The notes: generated by a model from the sequence alone, not told the origin. DNA of 64,000 nucleotides from Sipunculus nudus (GCA_026874595.1 CM049313.1:70734659-70798658), one strand, 5' to 3'; shown: positions 23,570 to 35,106, numbered from the stretch's first letter. Numbers and translations: made by a program.

Positions 23570-23721
23570 TACGCTCCTCAGACAGCGGTTATACACTGAA
23601 GTCGTCCCAGACCCTTGTGCGCACCCCGGTGTTCTTACCCAGAGACCCTTGCCATACAAAGCACCAGTTACACGAAAGGATGTATGGGACGACAGCAGTA
23701 AATTACCGCTGTATGAGGAGC
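23570..23721 (+). repeat. Fold-back (MITE-like) element, copy 1
   Basis: The left arm GCTCCTCAGACAGCGGTTA pairs with a right arm whose reverse complement is GCTCCTCATACAGCGGTA, and a second inner pair is GTCGTCCCAGA with TATGGGACGAC. The centre holds 'gcgcaccccggtgttcttaccca', matching 'acgcaccctggtgtttcaaccca' in the copy at 38.6 kb. There are open frames on both strands, which is normal for a GC-richer hairpin and does not show coding. Confidence 0.7.
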
Positions 23722-23989
23722 TTTGCACATCCCAAGGGCGGATTTGGATGTCAGAGTATTATACATCAAGCGACCGGCAATGGTTTATCTGATTTTTTCT
23801 CAAAGTCTAGATTGTACTTTCATATAAATATATGATTGCATTAACTTCAACAGGTCTCCTTTGAGAATATACATTGTTAGTATGTACTTTTCTCATATTC
23901 AATATTTGACGCGATGTAATTAATAAATATAAAAATTGTTTTTAGTAATTACGGTAATATTATAAGTTATTGTTCTATTTCGTTTGAAG
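23722..23989. other. AT-rich, proposed intron sequence
   Basis: It ends in a T-rich stretch (TTATTGTTCTATTTCGTTTGAAG) that can serve as the acceptor for the next candidate exon. Confidence 0.35.
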
Positions 23990-24088
23990 CCTGTACAAAA
24001 CTGTAACGACAAGACGCCCAACGACAACCGGACCCAAAGAGGCGGAGTCACGAAGACGCTTCGACGACGGCGGGCAAAGGCAGGACGG
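23990..24088 (+). CDS. Candidate internal coding exon with basic cluster
   Basis: A 99-bp segment lies between a pyrimidine-rich acceptor ending AAG and a near-perfect donor CGG-GTAAGT. All 33 codons are open when read in phase 0, the phase left by the candidate first exon at 18899-18988. The translation is polar, then strongly basic (NDNRTQRGGVTKTLRRRRAK), which looks like a nuclear-localisation or DNA-binding-adjacent segment. CpG content is far above the flanks. No family was recognised; proteins with a basic cluster after an acidic N-terminus, such as some transcription factors, are one possibility. A minus-strand frame over the same bases is treated as a shadow. Confidence 0.42.
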
Positions 24089-27000
24089 GTAAGTACTACA
24101 CTCACTTCCGGTTCCGCGCAAGTAAAATAAATATTACAATGAATATCTGACATTTTTGTTGGCAGATAACTTTAAGGAAATACTGTTTAGGGAACTACTG
24201 TTGAGGAAAATATTTTATCATAATATTTCATATAATGCTAATCAAACCCGCCCATGCAGTTCCTCATCGCCCTCCCAAAAACGGAAGTTATTATAACCTC
24301 TAATCAGCTCCCTGTCAGCTACGCCACCGTTCATTAGACATTTTGTAGTATCCATCATCTAACTGCTGAATTGTCTTAAAGACAGAAAACGCATTATATC
24401 TGCTTCCTAGGTAGTAGGACCACATTGTATATAACCTTTCTCTCTATTCTAAATCCCAACGTTTAAGGATAGATTAAATATTATATAAACATTCTAGGAA
24501 AAGGCGATATTGAAAAAGACCTCAAGGAATCGGTAACTGACAAGAAGAATATCAAAAGTGAATTCACCTGTCGTTTATATGTCTCGTTTAAATTTATACA
24601 GCTGTGTTGTATTGAACCCTTTAATGTCTCAGACATTTCTTGAATCCTTTGCAATAATATAATTTCCAAGGGGTCTTAAAAATAAAATCAAATACAGGTT
24701 ATAGTGTACCTAATTTTTTTCCTGATGATCAAAAAGCTAGAAGCCAAAGGAGAAGGCTTTATAACATTCTCAGTACTAATTTGAGAAATATTGTTGCTGC
24801 CCTTAGGCATAGGCGGGAAAGGAAAAATCAAAGGCTGAATGGTATCTTAATTATACTGAAAAAAGTTAGTCTTTCGGTAAATTCGTGTTTGTAAAACAGG
24901 ATTTCCATTCGTACGATAAAACATCCGCGGTCTCCTCTTAAGAGCAACAAAAAATGAAATGACATTTCATGAATAATTTATGACAGAGACCTGGCTTGCT
25001 TAAGTACCCAAGTGACATTCTTCTCAATTCAGAAATATTTATGATACTTAAACAAACCAGAAGGGAAGAACATGCAACCCCAAGTTATATTTTTTTCATG
25101 ATTTATGTCCCAATTGTTACTAGTAGAAACAAAAGACAAAGAGTTTGGGAGCCAACAAATTATCCAAGTGAATATGTAGAGAACATGACGGTAATGTCAC
25201 TGACAATTCTAAAATCTTGTTTTATGGGATTATTGAATTTCGCGACATCTGATACCAGTGGGTTCTTGTTAACGCGTAGCTTTGGTAATGACAGGCAGCA
25301 GACAGTGACGTCATGTTACGACTCAAGGTATTACGGATCACATGGGGATAGCAGGTTTATTCTTCTATAGCCATGACGGGTGCATGGGGCAAACGGGAGT
25401 CCTATAGGTTTTGTGCCAACTTTGCGTATCTATAAAGGATCGGATAACCAGTACCCAGTGGTCTTATTAGAGATGGAGATGTCACCCAGGTGTCTGTTGA
25501 GCTGTTAATGTCGGAACTCGGACATATCACAGGCAAATATAATTTTTAAGTTAAAAAAAAAATATTTTCTGAGAAGGTTCTTTGTCTTATAATCTGCTGA
25601 TATATGGTTTGAGACATAAATCGATAATTTAATAATCCTCTTTTATTTAATAAATCTTTCAAAGATATAAGGGTTAACTCATTGTTAAGAAATCGGGGAT
25701 TGCAATATTCTAAAATGTTTTCGAGTAGAGACTAATCCTTTTAATTTGAATTAATTGTTACTAAGAAGTGTATGAAAACTGTTCAATCGTGATGTTGTAT
25801 TGTTTGTCATCGTGAAGAGTAATAATGCTTGGGCGTTACATTTATTTCAGTACCTTTGCTAAAAAGCCAGCTCCGTCATGTGTTGTTCTGTTGTTTATTA
25901 TTGAAATGTTTTATAAAATAATTTAAATTGTAACCTTTAAATACTTTTTCGCTTTTAACTTTGGTAATCACTCTGCTTGTGGTTTTGGATTTTTTTAGAA
26001 TTTGGTATTGGATGATAAAATCTATGTGAATTCTTCATTGCGATTTCTGTAAAGCTTATACTCTCTTGTCTTTAGGTACAGAATACATCTTACACAAGTG
26101 GATTCTACAGTTTCGTGTGCCTTTCGTAAATGTGTAACAATTTGGCTATATATTTTACTGAATGTAGGGCTTGACCTGTGGGAATACTGTCTACCAGTTG
26201 AACCTTTTGGTAAGCGTATGTTTATTTTATTTACAGACCCTTAACAACAAATAGCAATTATTTAAACATTTTGGTCAATCACTGTGGTCACGCTAATTTT
26301 ACTACGTACCAGCCCATGTAAACGTATATATCTCCTCGTATCAAAATCCGTTATTATACTAGTGACATTTTTTGGCGATCGTACCAGTTGCTTTAATTAA
26401 GGAAGTAACTTCTGTCCTGTAGCCAGACAATAGCCCAAAGGAAAATATGAAAAAGACAAAGAAAAAAAGGAGAGTTATTCTTCCGACAAATCCCGGCCCG
26501 CCTGTAATAAAACTCTGCCCAATTGGATATCGATTGTATTCTATATGCCGCGGGCCGTACGACCGTTCTCGCTGATTATAAGTGTACCTTACGCAGTGCC
26601 GAAAATGGCAATCCACGTATTAATGAGCCGTAATGATCAGACTTTATGGTCACTCGCTCTAAAATACAGGCGACACACTTATATTTGGAACAATCTGCCA
26701 GGAATAGTGATGGGCCCCTTCGTTCAAGAAGAAACTACATCCTGCAAGTAATTTCCGGAATCCCAAAACGGGGCAATAAATCTAAAATTCCAAGGTAATC
26801 CGTATTCTTTTTACTGTTTGAGATAATTAAAAATTCTTCAACCACATGCATCACACAAAAGGGTAAAACAAAGTTCTTTCATTACTTGAAATGTGAATGA
26901 ATCCATCTCAACTATATTTAAAAATAATGACCTTTATCAGTCATGTGTTCAGAAAAAATAACAATATAATAATTCATTTGATACTTAAAAGAGAATTCAT

Positions 27001-28472
27001 AATGAAAAAACAAGAGTGTCAGAAATCATTCAGACTTTTAAACGGATAATATAAAAAGACTAGACACGCGGTCTGTTTTGACGACCGGTGTGAAAACCTA
27101 ATGCTACTCCTATTTCATTTTACCCCGGTATAATCTCAGTAGAAAGTCGGCAGCGGAATTTGAATCTGAATTAGAGAGGGCGCCATTGCGCCCCCTTTTT
27201 TGGAAACAAAACATTGGGAATTAGATAAGCAATACGTGTTTTATGAAAAAAAAGTTTGTCAGAAAGAGATTTAGGTAAATATTCCTTGGGTAATCCTGGA
27301 GGTACTTCTCGTCGTTAAACATAAAGAACTTTTTGATCAAATTTAAATGGAAAAAAATAAAAATAGTTACTGTCTATCGATAAAGATTTTAAATTAGCAG
27401 GTGCACAATAACAATCGAGTGTGTACACTGAGGTTTTTATTTTTAATCTCCATGCTTCAGTAAGAATATCAATCCATGCTTCAGTAAGAACATCAATAAT
27501 TGTAACATCTGATTGTAAGTGATCTTCAATCAAATTATCGTAAAGTAATAGCATGAATAGTACGAACCCAGAGCCCCTTCCTCAGGATCCCAGCCCTATG
27601 TTATCTGATACATATCGAAATGTCTACTACGCCGATAATGGCTCTGTAAGCGGTGCTTACTACCTTCATTTTGCATCAGAGGATACAAAACAGGAATGAA
27701 TAATTACGTCATCATTCTACATTTATCTTTCAACAAAACCCAAAATATGCCTCCATTATGTTAAATCTTTAAATATGTGGTATATACAGTAGTTACTTCC
27801 GGGCATACTGCTTGCATAGGCATCGTTTTCTCATAATATTTCTTCAGGGACTTTGCGTTTTTTTAAAGAAATAACGAGAAAAAATAATATATTCAAATTC
27901 AATAATTCAGCGGTTTTTTTTTTAATTCTTTTATTAAATCTTTTCTTGAACATTAAAAAAAAAGACTATCAGGAATTTTTTTTTCAGAAAAAAATCAGAA
28001 ATAACTTAAAAAAACCGGAGGAGTGTATGTATAACATAGTCCTCAAAAATTTGTATTTCTAATGTACATGATTACACCAAAATGTAAAATACACTCAATA
28101 ACAAGGAGATAACAGCCGCCTTAACTACACGAGAGAATCGGCGTATGTGGCAATTGGTTTCAAAGTAACAAAACCGGGAACACATTACGAAAGCGATGTT
28201 CACGAGAAAATAACGCACAACGGCTTTAACTTTATTCCTCTTCATCTGTACTATGCTTCATTACAAGATCTAACACGGTATAGTGTTCATACACATGCTA
28301 TATATAACCTTTCTGTAACCAGGCTTAACTGTCTACTGAAAAGCGTGATATTAGCATCACGGCCTGATGTAGGCTGTATCTGTCCCAAGATTAAGCGCCT
28401 TTTACAAGTTGTAATATGACCGCCACCACGACTCCAAGAAGGCACTTACCAGCCAAGTTTAAATGGCCACGC
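24089..28472. other. No supported gene over 4.4 kb
   Basis: It contains chance frames (24996-25370, 124 codons; 26359-26616; 26545-26751; 28147-28419) without recognised domains. A 24-bp direct duplication ('catgcttcagtaagaa' twice) lies at 27451-27498. Near 26647-26812 a 50-codon frame ends in RRNYILQ...KIPR, and another frame there reads IWNNLPG, but neither is strong enough to annotate. If the 18.9 and 24.0 kb exons are real, this would be intron. Confidence 0.4.
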
Positions 28473-28912
28473 AGAGTCGTGATATGACTGTCAATTTGAC
28501 TAATTAGAGTAGTGATATGACTGTCAATATGATAAATCAGAGTCTTGTTATGACTGTCAATATGACTGATTAGAGTCGTGATTGGACTGTCAATATGACC
28601 AATTAGAGACGTGATTGGACTGTCAATATGACTAATTACATTCTTGATAGGGCTGTCAATAAGTCTTATTAGAGTCGTGATATGACTGTCAATATGACAA
28701 ATTAGAGTCGTGATAGGACTGTCAGTATGACTAATTAGAGTCGTGATATGACTGTCAATGTGACAAATTAGAGTCGTGATATGACTGTCAATATGGCAAA
28801 TTAGAGTCGTGATATGACTGTGAATATGACTAATTAGAGTCGTGATATGACTGTCAGTATGACTAATTAGAGTGGTGATATGACTGTCAATATGACAAAT
28901 TAGAGTCGTCAT
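28391..28912 (-). CDS. Repeat-encoded 173-codon frame (11-residue repeats)
   Basis: About 13 tandem copies of an Ile/Thr/His-rich 11-residue unit follow the initial Met. After them comes a unique tail that includes a hydrophobic stretch (CLLGVVVAVILQLV) before the stop. The ATG lies inside the minisatellite, and the frame is open upstream only by virtue of the repeat. No family was recognised. I judge that it is more likely a reading-frame artefact of a 33-bp repeat than a gene, and record it because it is the longest open frame in the window. Confidence 0.15.
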   Translation of the reverse strand: MTTLICHIDSHITTLISHTDSHITTLISHIHSHITTLICHIDSHITTLICHIDSHITTLISHTDSPITTLICHIDSHITTLIRLIDSPIKNVISHIDSPITSLIGHIDSPITTLISHIDSHNKTLIYHIDSHITTLISQIDSHITTLRGHLNLAGKCLLGVVVAVILQLVKGA

Positions 28913-29290
28913 ATGACTGTTAATATGACTAATTAGAGTCGTGATATGACTGTCAGTATGACTAATTAGAGTCGTGATATGACTGTCAATATGACAAATT
29001 AGAATCGTGATATGACTGTCAATTTGACTTATTAGAGTCGTGATATGACTGTCAAATTGAGTAATTAGAGTCGGGATATGACTGTCAATATATCTTAATA
29101 GATTCGTGATATGACTCTCAATATGACTAATTAGATTCTTGATATGACTGTCAATATAATTAGAGTCGTGATACGACTGTCAATATGACTAATTAGATTC
29201 TTGATATGACTGTCAATATTACTAATTAGAGTCGTGATATGGCTTTCAATATGACTAATTAGAGTCGTGATATGACTTGAATTATGACTC
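28473..29290. repeat. 33-bp minisatellite, about 24-25 units
   Basis: The consensus unit is 'gtcgtgatatgactgtcaat' followed by 'atgactaattaga', 33 bp in total. Units vary by a few substitutions, and a few have small deletions near 29150. Because 33 is a multiple of three, a minus-strand frame stays open for 173 codons (28391-28912) as an 11-residue repeat (SHITTLISHID). The plus strand is closed by TGA in every unit. The protein frame is probably a by-product of repeat length, although expression cannot be excluded. Confidence 0.95.
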
Positions 29291-30420
29291 TATGAAAGCT
29301 TTGTCTGTAAATGTTTAAATGTCTTCTGAGATATTACGACCAGGCCAGATGGTCAGGACATAAAGTGCTGATTTTCTATAGTTTTACCCTTTTTGTCAAG
29401 CCTGTAAAATGCCCGGTTGTAGAGGTGGATTGTATGATTGAGGGAACCGTCATATTTGTGTGGAATGAACATTATGTTTCGTTGTCAACACATCATTTCT
29501 TTGGTTCTCAAGGAAGAAAGTAACTGCATATACCCACCAGTAATAGAAATAAGTTAATCTCTTTTAAGGTAGCGGCGGAACCCCCGAGAAGCCAAAGGAC
29601 GGGAAACACCTGGACATTAATTCAAGTACTATTATGGTTAATCACAACAGACAAATTGAATTGTTGCAAAAAAAAGAAATGAACAAAACAACGGGGTTCC
29701 AAGGTGTAAATGAAACGTCCTTGTTATTTGGAAAGATACATCTACAATTATTACCTATACCCCAATGATCCTGTTCAATCGGGCTACGCATCACAGAGCA
29801 CATAAAGGCCACAATAGTCCATCCCACATTTATTTTTTTTTTAAATTCGCGTTTTTTTAGTTTAAGTTTTGCTGCATCATTGGAATATTTTTTAATGATT
29901 TAAATATGTCCTAATTATGCAAGGAAGAATGTTGCTGACCGTGACCTTTCTCCTTTTTCTTTGGGATGGCCAAATCGACATCAGTTATTTGTACCATGAT
30001 TTCTACGGAAAGACCATGTTGGGATACCATTATTACAGTGACAATTTTGATTGTATGGTGTTACATATTAGTGTAATGGTCATAAAATTATAAACTTTAT
30101 AATTCTAGTTTTTCTTGTTATTTCCATGTAACAAATTGCATATTTGTACCCAAATATCCTTTACAAACCAACCCGGGGGTCACACAGGTGTCTAAATATG
30201 GTTTACTGATTGCTGAGTTTTTTTTATGTTTTAAGATTTCATGACGTCCAATAAGGTCATAACGTTATGTTATGTAATGGCCCCTGCTTTGGATTGAAGA
30301 TAAAATAATTTGTGGTGCGGGTGCACTTGCATTCAACAGGCCGAACACCTGGCGGACGAGATGAATCGAAATCGCACCCAGTCGTGAATGATCCTGGCCA
30401 TAAATTAAAATTATATTTCA
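29291..30420. other. No gene seen
   Basis: Frames at 29311-29523 and 29642-29827 are short and unrecognised. AT-rich spacer. Confidence 0.45.
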
Positions 30421-30439
30421 TGACTGGTCCTGAAAAATC

Positions 30440-30490
30440 CGTACCAGTCCGTTTGTGTCCGCTTTGTTTGCGGCGCTTTAGGACCAGATA
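30440..30490 (+). repeat. CCGCTNTGTTTGCGG dispersed motif, copy 1
   Basis: The block 'gtccgctttgtttgcggcgctttaggac' recurs as 'gtccgctctgtttgcggtggtttag' at 36111-36135, with partial forms at about 35898 and 36996. All are in the same orientation and lie on both sides of the satellite. It is probably a short mobile element end or SINE fragment. Confidence 0.5.
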
Positions 30491-30499
30491 GGATCAGGA

Positions 30500-30727
30500 C
30501 GTTAGCTAAATTTATACTAGCGCGCTAGACCGGTCCAGTCAAATGTAGAGCAGGCTACATTTTAACTTGCGTTCACACGGTGCCGGGCCAAGTGACTATA
30601 TAGAGCGCGCTACCATGTCAAGTTAGGCCGCATTGCACTTGGCCCCGCCCAGAATCTGCAGTGCGTTTACGCGCAGATAAATACTGTAAGCTAGCGTGGT
30701 CCATATTGGATTCCCCCTTGCGCTCAT
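30500..30727. other. CpG-rich left flank of the satellite with GCGCGC words
   Basis: It contains CTAGCGCGCTAG (a 12-bp palindrome at about 30519) and GAGCGCGCTA, within a GC-rich stretch unlike the surrounding DNA. The right flank has several similar words (35445-35560). Composition suggests that the two flanks belong to one element, but only 30728-30858 aligns clearly. Confidence 0.4.
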
Positions 30728-30858
30728 GGGTAAATCCGGCATATGCTATAAGCCAGGCAGCTGGTGCATACTTAACGGGAACATCTGTCGCCGTTTCCAA
30801 GGAATAAAACTCAGAGGTGGACTGTCAGATATCGGAAAATCAAACTCAGTTGTGCACC
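30728..30858 (+). repeat. Left inverted flank of the satellite locus
   Basis: About 130 bp, from 'gggtaaatccggc' through 'taagccaggcagctggtgc', 'acatctgtcgccgttt' and 'aataaaactcagaggt', matches the reverse complement of 35291-35422 with clear but imperfect identity. The word TAAGCCAGGC(A/G)(A/G)CTG is also present in the 76-bp satellite monomers, linking flank and array. Confidence 0.75.
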
Positions 30859-31177
30859 TACTACATAAATAACAGTTACCATTGTATGAAACATCCCATG
30901 AATACAGAAAGTGTGTTTGTCATTAGTATTTAAAGTAGCCTATCTAAAAACTCAATATGTGAAATTAACTAATTTCCCTAATTACACCATAAATCATACC
31001 ACATATACATTTATATTATTGGTTAATATATATAAATATATATAAAAAAGCATTATTATATTTTATAAATAAAAATATATTAATTACCATACGCAAGTTT
31101 AATTATTTATACAACATTCATACATGTTACTGTTATCGGGTGACATAAAAGCCGACCGAATCTCTCATTAGTCAAGC

Positions 31178-31262
31178 TTGCATAGCTAGCTCAGTGGTTG
31201 GTGCGTCGGACCTAAACGCCAGCGACCTGGGTTCGAATCCCCAATCAGCCCAGGATTTTCCG
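31178..31262 (+). repeat. tRNA-like sequence with intact A and B boxes
   Basis: A perfect A box (31187-31197, TAGCTCAGTGG) and a perfect B box (31230-31240, GGTTCGAATCC) are spaced as in a tRNA gene. The T stem pairs only at its three inner positions, the D stem has a mismatch and no good 5-bp anticodon stem forms. I therefore call a tRNA pseudogene or the head of a SINE. It could still be transcribed by RNA polymerase III, and it reads toward the satellite array about 250 bp away. Confidence 0.6.
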
Positions 31263-31504
31263 CTGAATAATTTCTCTTCTTAACATTATACTTCCATCAT
31301 ATTTGTATGACATATATTGTCGGTACTGTTTGATTAAAATATTTCATATCTTATTATACATTATGATATGTTATCAAACAATAAAATAAATATTATTAAA
31401 TATATTTATATACATAAAAAATACGATTGACCAGGTTATTATATTATACAATATTATATTTTATATTTTAACCCGTGAAACACGGAATTCCTAAATTATG
31501 TACC

Positions 31505-33400
31505 TGTAAGAAGCATCCCTTGTCGCTTTACTATCATCATATACAGCTGGGCTTCAGATGCCTGGCTTAAATACCTGCTAGAAGCAAGGCATCCCATGTC
31601 GCTTTCCTATCATTTTATACAGACGGGCCTCAGATGTCTAGCTTAAATACCTGCTAGAAGCCAGGCATCCAATGTCGCTTTACTATCGTTTTATACAGAC
31701 GGGCTTCAGATGCCTGGCTTAAATACCTGCTAGAAGCCAGGCATCCCATGTCGCTTTACTGTCGTTATATACAGACGGGCTTCAGATGCCTGGCTTAAAT
31801 ACCTGCTAGAAGTCAGGCATCCAATGTCGCTTTACTATCGTTATATATAGACGGGCTTCAGATGCCTGGCTTAAATATCTGCTAGAAGCCAGGCATCCTA
31901 TGTCGCCTTACTATCGGTATATACAGACGGGCTTCAGATGCCTGGCTTAAATACCTGCTAGAAGCCAGGCATCCCATGTCGCTTTACTATCGTTATATTT
32001 AGACGGGCTTCAGATGCCTGGCTTAAATACCTGCTAGAAGCCAGGCATCCTATGTCGCCTTACTATCGGTATATACAGACGGGCTTCAGATGCCTGGCTT
32101 AAATACCTGCTACAACCCAGGCATCCCATGTCGCTTTACTATCGTTATATATAGACGGGCTTAAGATGCCTGGCTTGAATATCTGCTAGAAGCCAGGTAT
32201 CCCATGTCCCTTTACTATCGTTATATAAAGACGGGCTTCAGATGCCTGGCTTAAATACCTGCTAGAAGCCAGGCATCCCATGTCGCTTTACTATCGTTAT
32301 ATATAGACGGGCTTCAGTTGCCTGGTTTAAATACCTGCTGGAAGCCAGGCATCCCATGTCGCTTTACCATGGTTATATATAGCTGGGCTTCAGATGCCTG
32401 GCTTAAACACCTGCTAGAAGCAAGGCATCCCATGTTGCTTTAGTATCATTTTATACAGACGGGCCTCAGATGCCTTGCTTAAATACCTGCTAGAAGCCAG
32501 GCATCCCATGTCGCTTTACTATCGTTATATATAGACGGGCATCAGATGCCTGGCTTAAATACCTGCTACAAGCCAGGCATCCCATGTCGCTTTACTATAT
32601 TTTTTATACAGATGGGCGTCAGATGCCTGGCTTAAATACCTGCTAGAAGCCAGGCATCCCATGTCGCTTTACTATCGTTATATATAGACGGGCATCAGAT
32701 GCCTGGCTTAAATACCTGCTACAAGCCAGGCAACCCATGTCGCTTTACTATAATTTTTATACAGACGGGCGTCAGATGCCTGCATGGCTTAAATACCTGC
32801 TAGAAGCCAGGCATCCCATGTCGCTTAATTGTTGTTATATACAGACGGGCTTCAGATGCCTGGCTTAAATACCTGCTACAAGCCAGGCATCCCATGTCGC
32901 TTTACTATCGTTATATATAGACGGGCTTCAGATGCCTGGCTTAAATACCTGCTAGAAGCCAGGCATCCTATGTCGCTTTACTATCGTTATATACAGACGG
33001 GCTTCAGATGCCTGGCTTAAATACCTGCTAAAAACCAGGCATCCCATGTCGCTTTACTATCGTTATATACAGACGGGCTTCAGATGCCTGGCTTAAATAC
33101 CTGCTAGAAGCCAGGCATCCTATGTCGCTTTACTATCGGTATATACAGACGGGCTTCAGATGCCTGGCTTAAATACCTGCTAGAAGCCAGGCATCCCATG
33201 TCGCTTTACTATCGTTATATATAGACGGGCTTCAGTTGCCTGACTTAAATACCTACTAGAAGCCAGGCATCCCATGTCGCTTTTCTATCGTTATATACAG
33301 ACGGGCTTCAGTTGCCTGGCTTAAATACCTGCCAGAAGCCAGGCACCCCATGCAGCTTTACTATCGTTATATGCAGACGGGCTTCAGATGCCTGGCATCC
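31505..33400 (+). repeat. 76-bp satellite array, left half (about 25 monomers)
   Basis: The unit is 76 bp, reading 'catcccatgtcgctttacta', 'tcgttatatatagacgggct', 'tcagatgcctggcttaaata', 'cctgctagaagccagg'. GATGCCTGGCTT and AAGCCAGGCATC form a perfect 12-bp inverted repeat around a 13-base loop in each monomer. Variants with 'tatattttttatacagatggg' recur at about 32597 and 32748, two monomers apart. Short frames within the array (such as 32829-33020) are repeat translations and not genes. Confidence 0.97.
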
Positions 33401-33441
33401 CTGGCATCGGTCTAGCAGGTATTTAAGCCAGGCATCTGAAG
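33382..33441. repeat. Inversion point of the satellite array
   Basis: CTTCAGATGCCTGGC (33382-33396) faces GCCAGGCATCTGAAG (33427-33441), a perfect 15-bp inverted pair separated by 30 bases that hold a scrambled partial unit ('atccctggcatcgg'). This is the centre of the large palindrome. Confidence 0.9.
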
Positions 33442-35090
33442 CCCGTCTATATATAACGATAGTAAAGCGACATGGGATGCCTGGCTTCTAGCAGGTATTT
33501 AAGCCAGGCAACTGAAGCCCGTCTATATATTACGATAGTAAAGCGACATGGGATGCCTGGCTTCTAGCAGGTATTTAGGCCAGGCATTTGAAGCCCGTCT
33601 GTATATAACGATAGTAAAGCGACATGGGATGCCTGGCTTCTAGCAGGTATTTAAGCCAGGCAACTGAAGCCAGTCTTTACATGATGATAATTAAGCGACA
33701 AGGGATGCCTGGCTTCTAGAAAGTATTCATGCCAGGCATCTGGAGCCGTCTGTATATGAAAAAAAAGGAACAACAGATGCCTGGCTTTTAGCAGATATTT
33801 AAGCCAGGCAACGGAAGCCGGTCTAAATATAACGATAGTAAAGCGACATGGAATGCCTGGCTTCTAGCAGATATTTAAGCCAGGCATCTGAAGCCCGTCT
33901 GTATATAAGGATAGTAAAGGGACATGGGATGCCTATAGCTTTTAGCAGGTATTTAAGCCAGGCATCTGAAGCCCAGCTATATATAACGATAGTAAAGCGA
34001 CATGGGATGCCTGGCTTTTAGCAGGTATTTAAGCCAGGCAACTGAAGCCCGTCTTTAATAAAACGATAGAAAAGCGTCATGGGATGCCTGGCTTCTAGCA
34101 GGTATTTAAGCCAGGCATCTGAAGCCCGTCTATATATAACGATAGTAAAGCGACATTGGATGCCTGGCTTGTAGCAGGTATTTAAGCCAGGCATCTGAAG
34201 CCCGTCTTTACATGATGATAATTAAGCGACATGGGATGCCTGGCTTCTAGCAAGTATTCATGCCAGGGAACTGGAGCCGTCAGTATATGATAAAAAAGGG
34301 ACATCAGATGCCTGGCTTCTAGCAGGTATTTAAGCCAGGCATCTGAAGCCCGTCTGTATATAACGATAGTAAAGCGACATGGGATGTCTGGCTTCTAGCA
34401 GGTATTTAAGCCAGACATCTGAAGCCCGTCTTTACATGATGATAATTAAGCGATATGGGATGCCTGGCTTCTAGCAAGTATTCATGCCAGGGAACTGGAG
34501 CCGTCAGTATATGATAAAAAAAGGGACATCAGATGCCTGGCTTTTAGCAGATATTTAAGCCAGGCAACTGAAGCCCGTCTGTATATAACGATAGTAAAGC
34601 GACATGGGATGCCTGGCTTCTAGCAGGTATTTAACCAGGCATCTGAAGCCCGTCTGTATAAAATGATAGTAAAGCGACATGGAATGCTTGGCTTCTAGCA
34701 GGTATTTAAGCCGGGCAACATGCGCCCGTCTTTACATGATGATAATTAAGCGACATGGGATGCCTGGCTTCTAGCCAGTATTCATGCCAGGCAACTGAAG
34801 CCCGACTGTATAAAATGATAGTAAAGCGACTTGGTATGCCTGGGTTCTAGTGGGTATTTTAGCCAGGCACCTGAAGCCCGTCTTTGTAGGATAATAGGAA
34901 AGCGACATGGAATGCCTGGCTTCTAGCAGGAATTTAAGCCAGGCAACTGAAGCCCGTCTGTATATAAGGATAGCAAAGGGACATGGGATACCTGGGTTCT
35001 AGTGGTTATTTTAGCCAGGCATCTGAAGCCTGTCTGTATAAATGATAATTAAGCGACATGGGATTCCTGGCTTCTGTAGCAAGTATACAT
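33401..35090 (-). repeat. 76-bp satellite array, inverted right half (about 22 monomers)
   Basis: From about 33411 the same monomer runs in the opposite orientation ('gatgcctggcttctagcagg', 'tatttaagccaggcatctga', 'agcccgtc...'). This half is more heterogeneous. A variant with 'tttacatgatgataattaag' begins at 33675, 34207, 34431 and 34731, spaced at about 7, 3 and 4 monomers, which suggests higher-order units. Another variant has 'ggagccgtcagtatatgata'. The half ends in an ATAC/AT-rich tail. Confidence 0.97.
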
Positions 35091-35099
35091 ACATACATG

Positions 35100-35106
<7 letters not shown>

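Noticed and set aside
24996-25370. 124-codon plus-strand frame
   Set aside because: AT-rich composition, no domain, no splice or polyadenylation context. A frame of this length is expected by chance in 64 kb.
26545-26812. Exon or LINE C-terminus (IWNNLPG in one frame, RRNYILQ...KIPR in another)
   Set aside because: Two overlapping frames cannot both be real, the W-N-L-P word stands alone without RT blocks nearby, and the splice sites are weak.
31178-31262. Functional tRNA gene
   Set aside because: The A and B boxes are perfect, but the T stem pairs only at three positions, the D stem has a mismatch and no proper anticodon stem-loop forms.
32829-33020. 63-codon frame inside the satellite
   Set aside because: It is a translation of 76-bp monomers and changes frame with each unit.
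31505-35090. Regularly spaced short repeats that resemble a CRISPR array
   Set aside because: The whole 76-bp unit repeats with no unique spacers, orientation flips at the centre, there are no cas genes and the surroundings are eukaryotic. It is a satellite.
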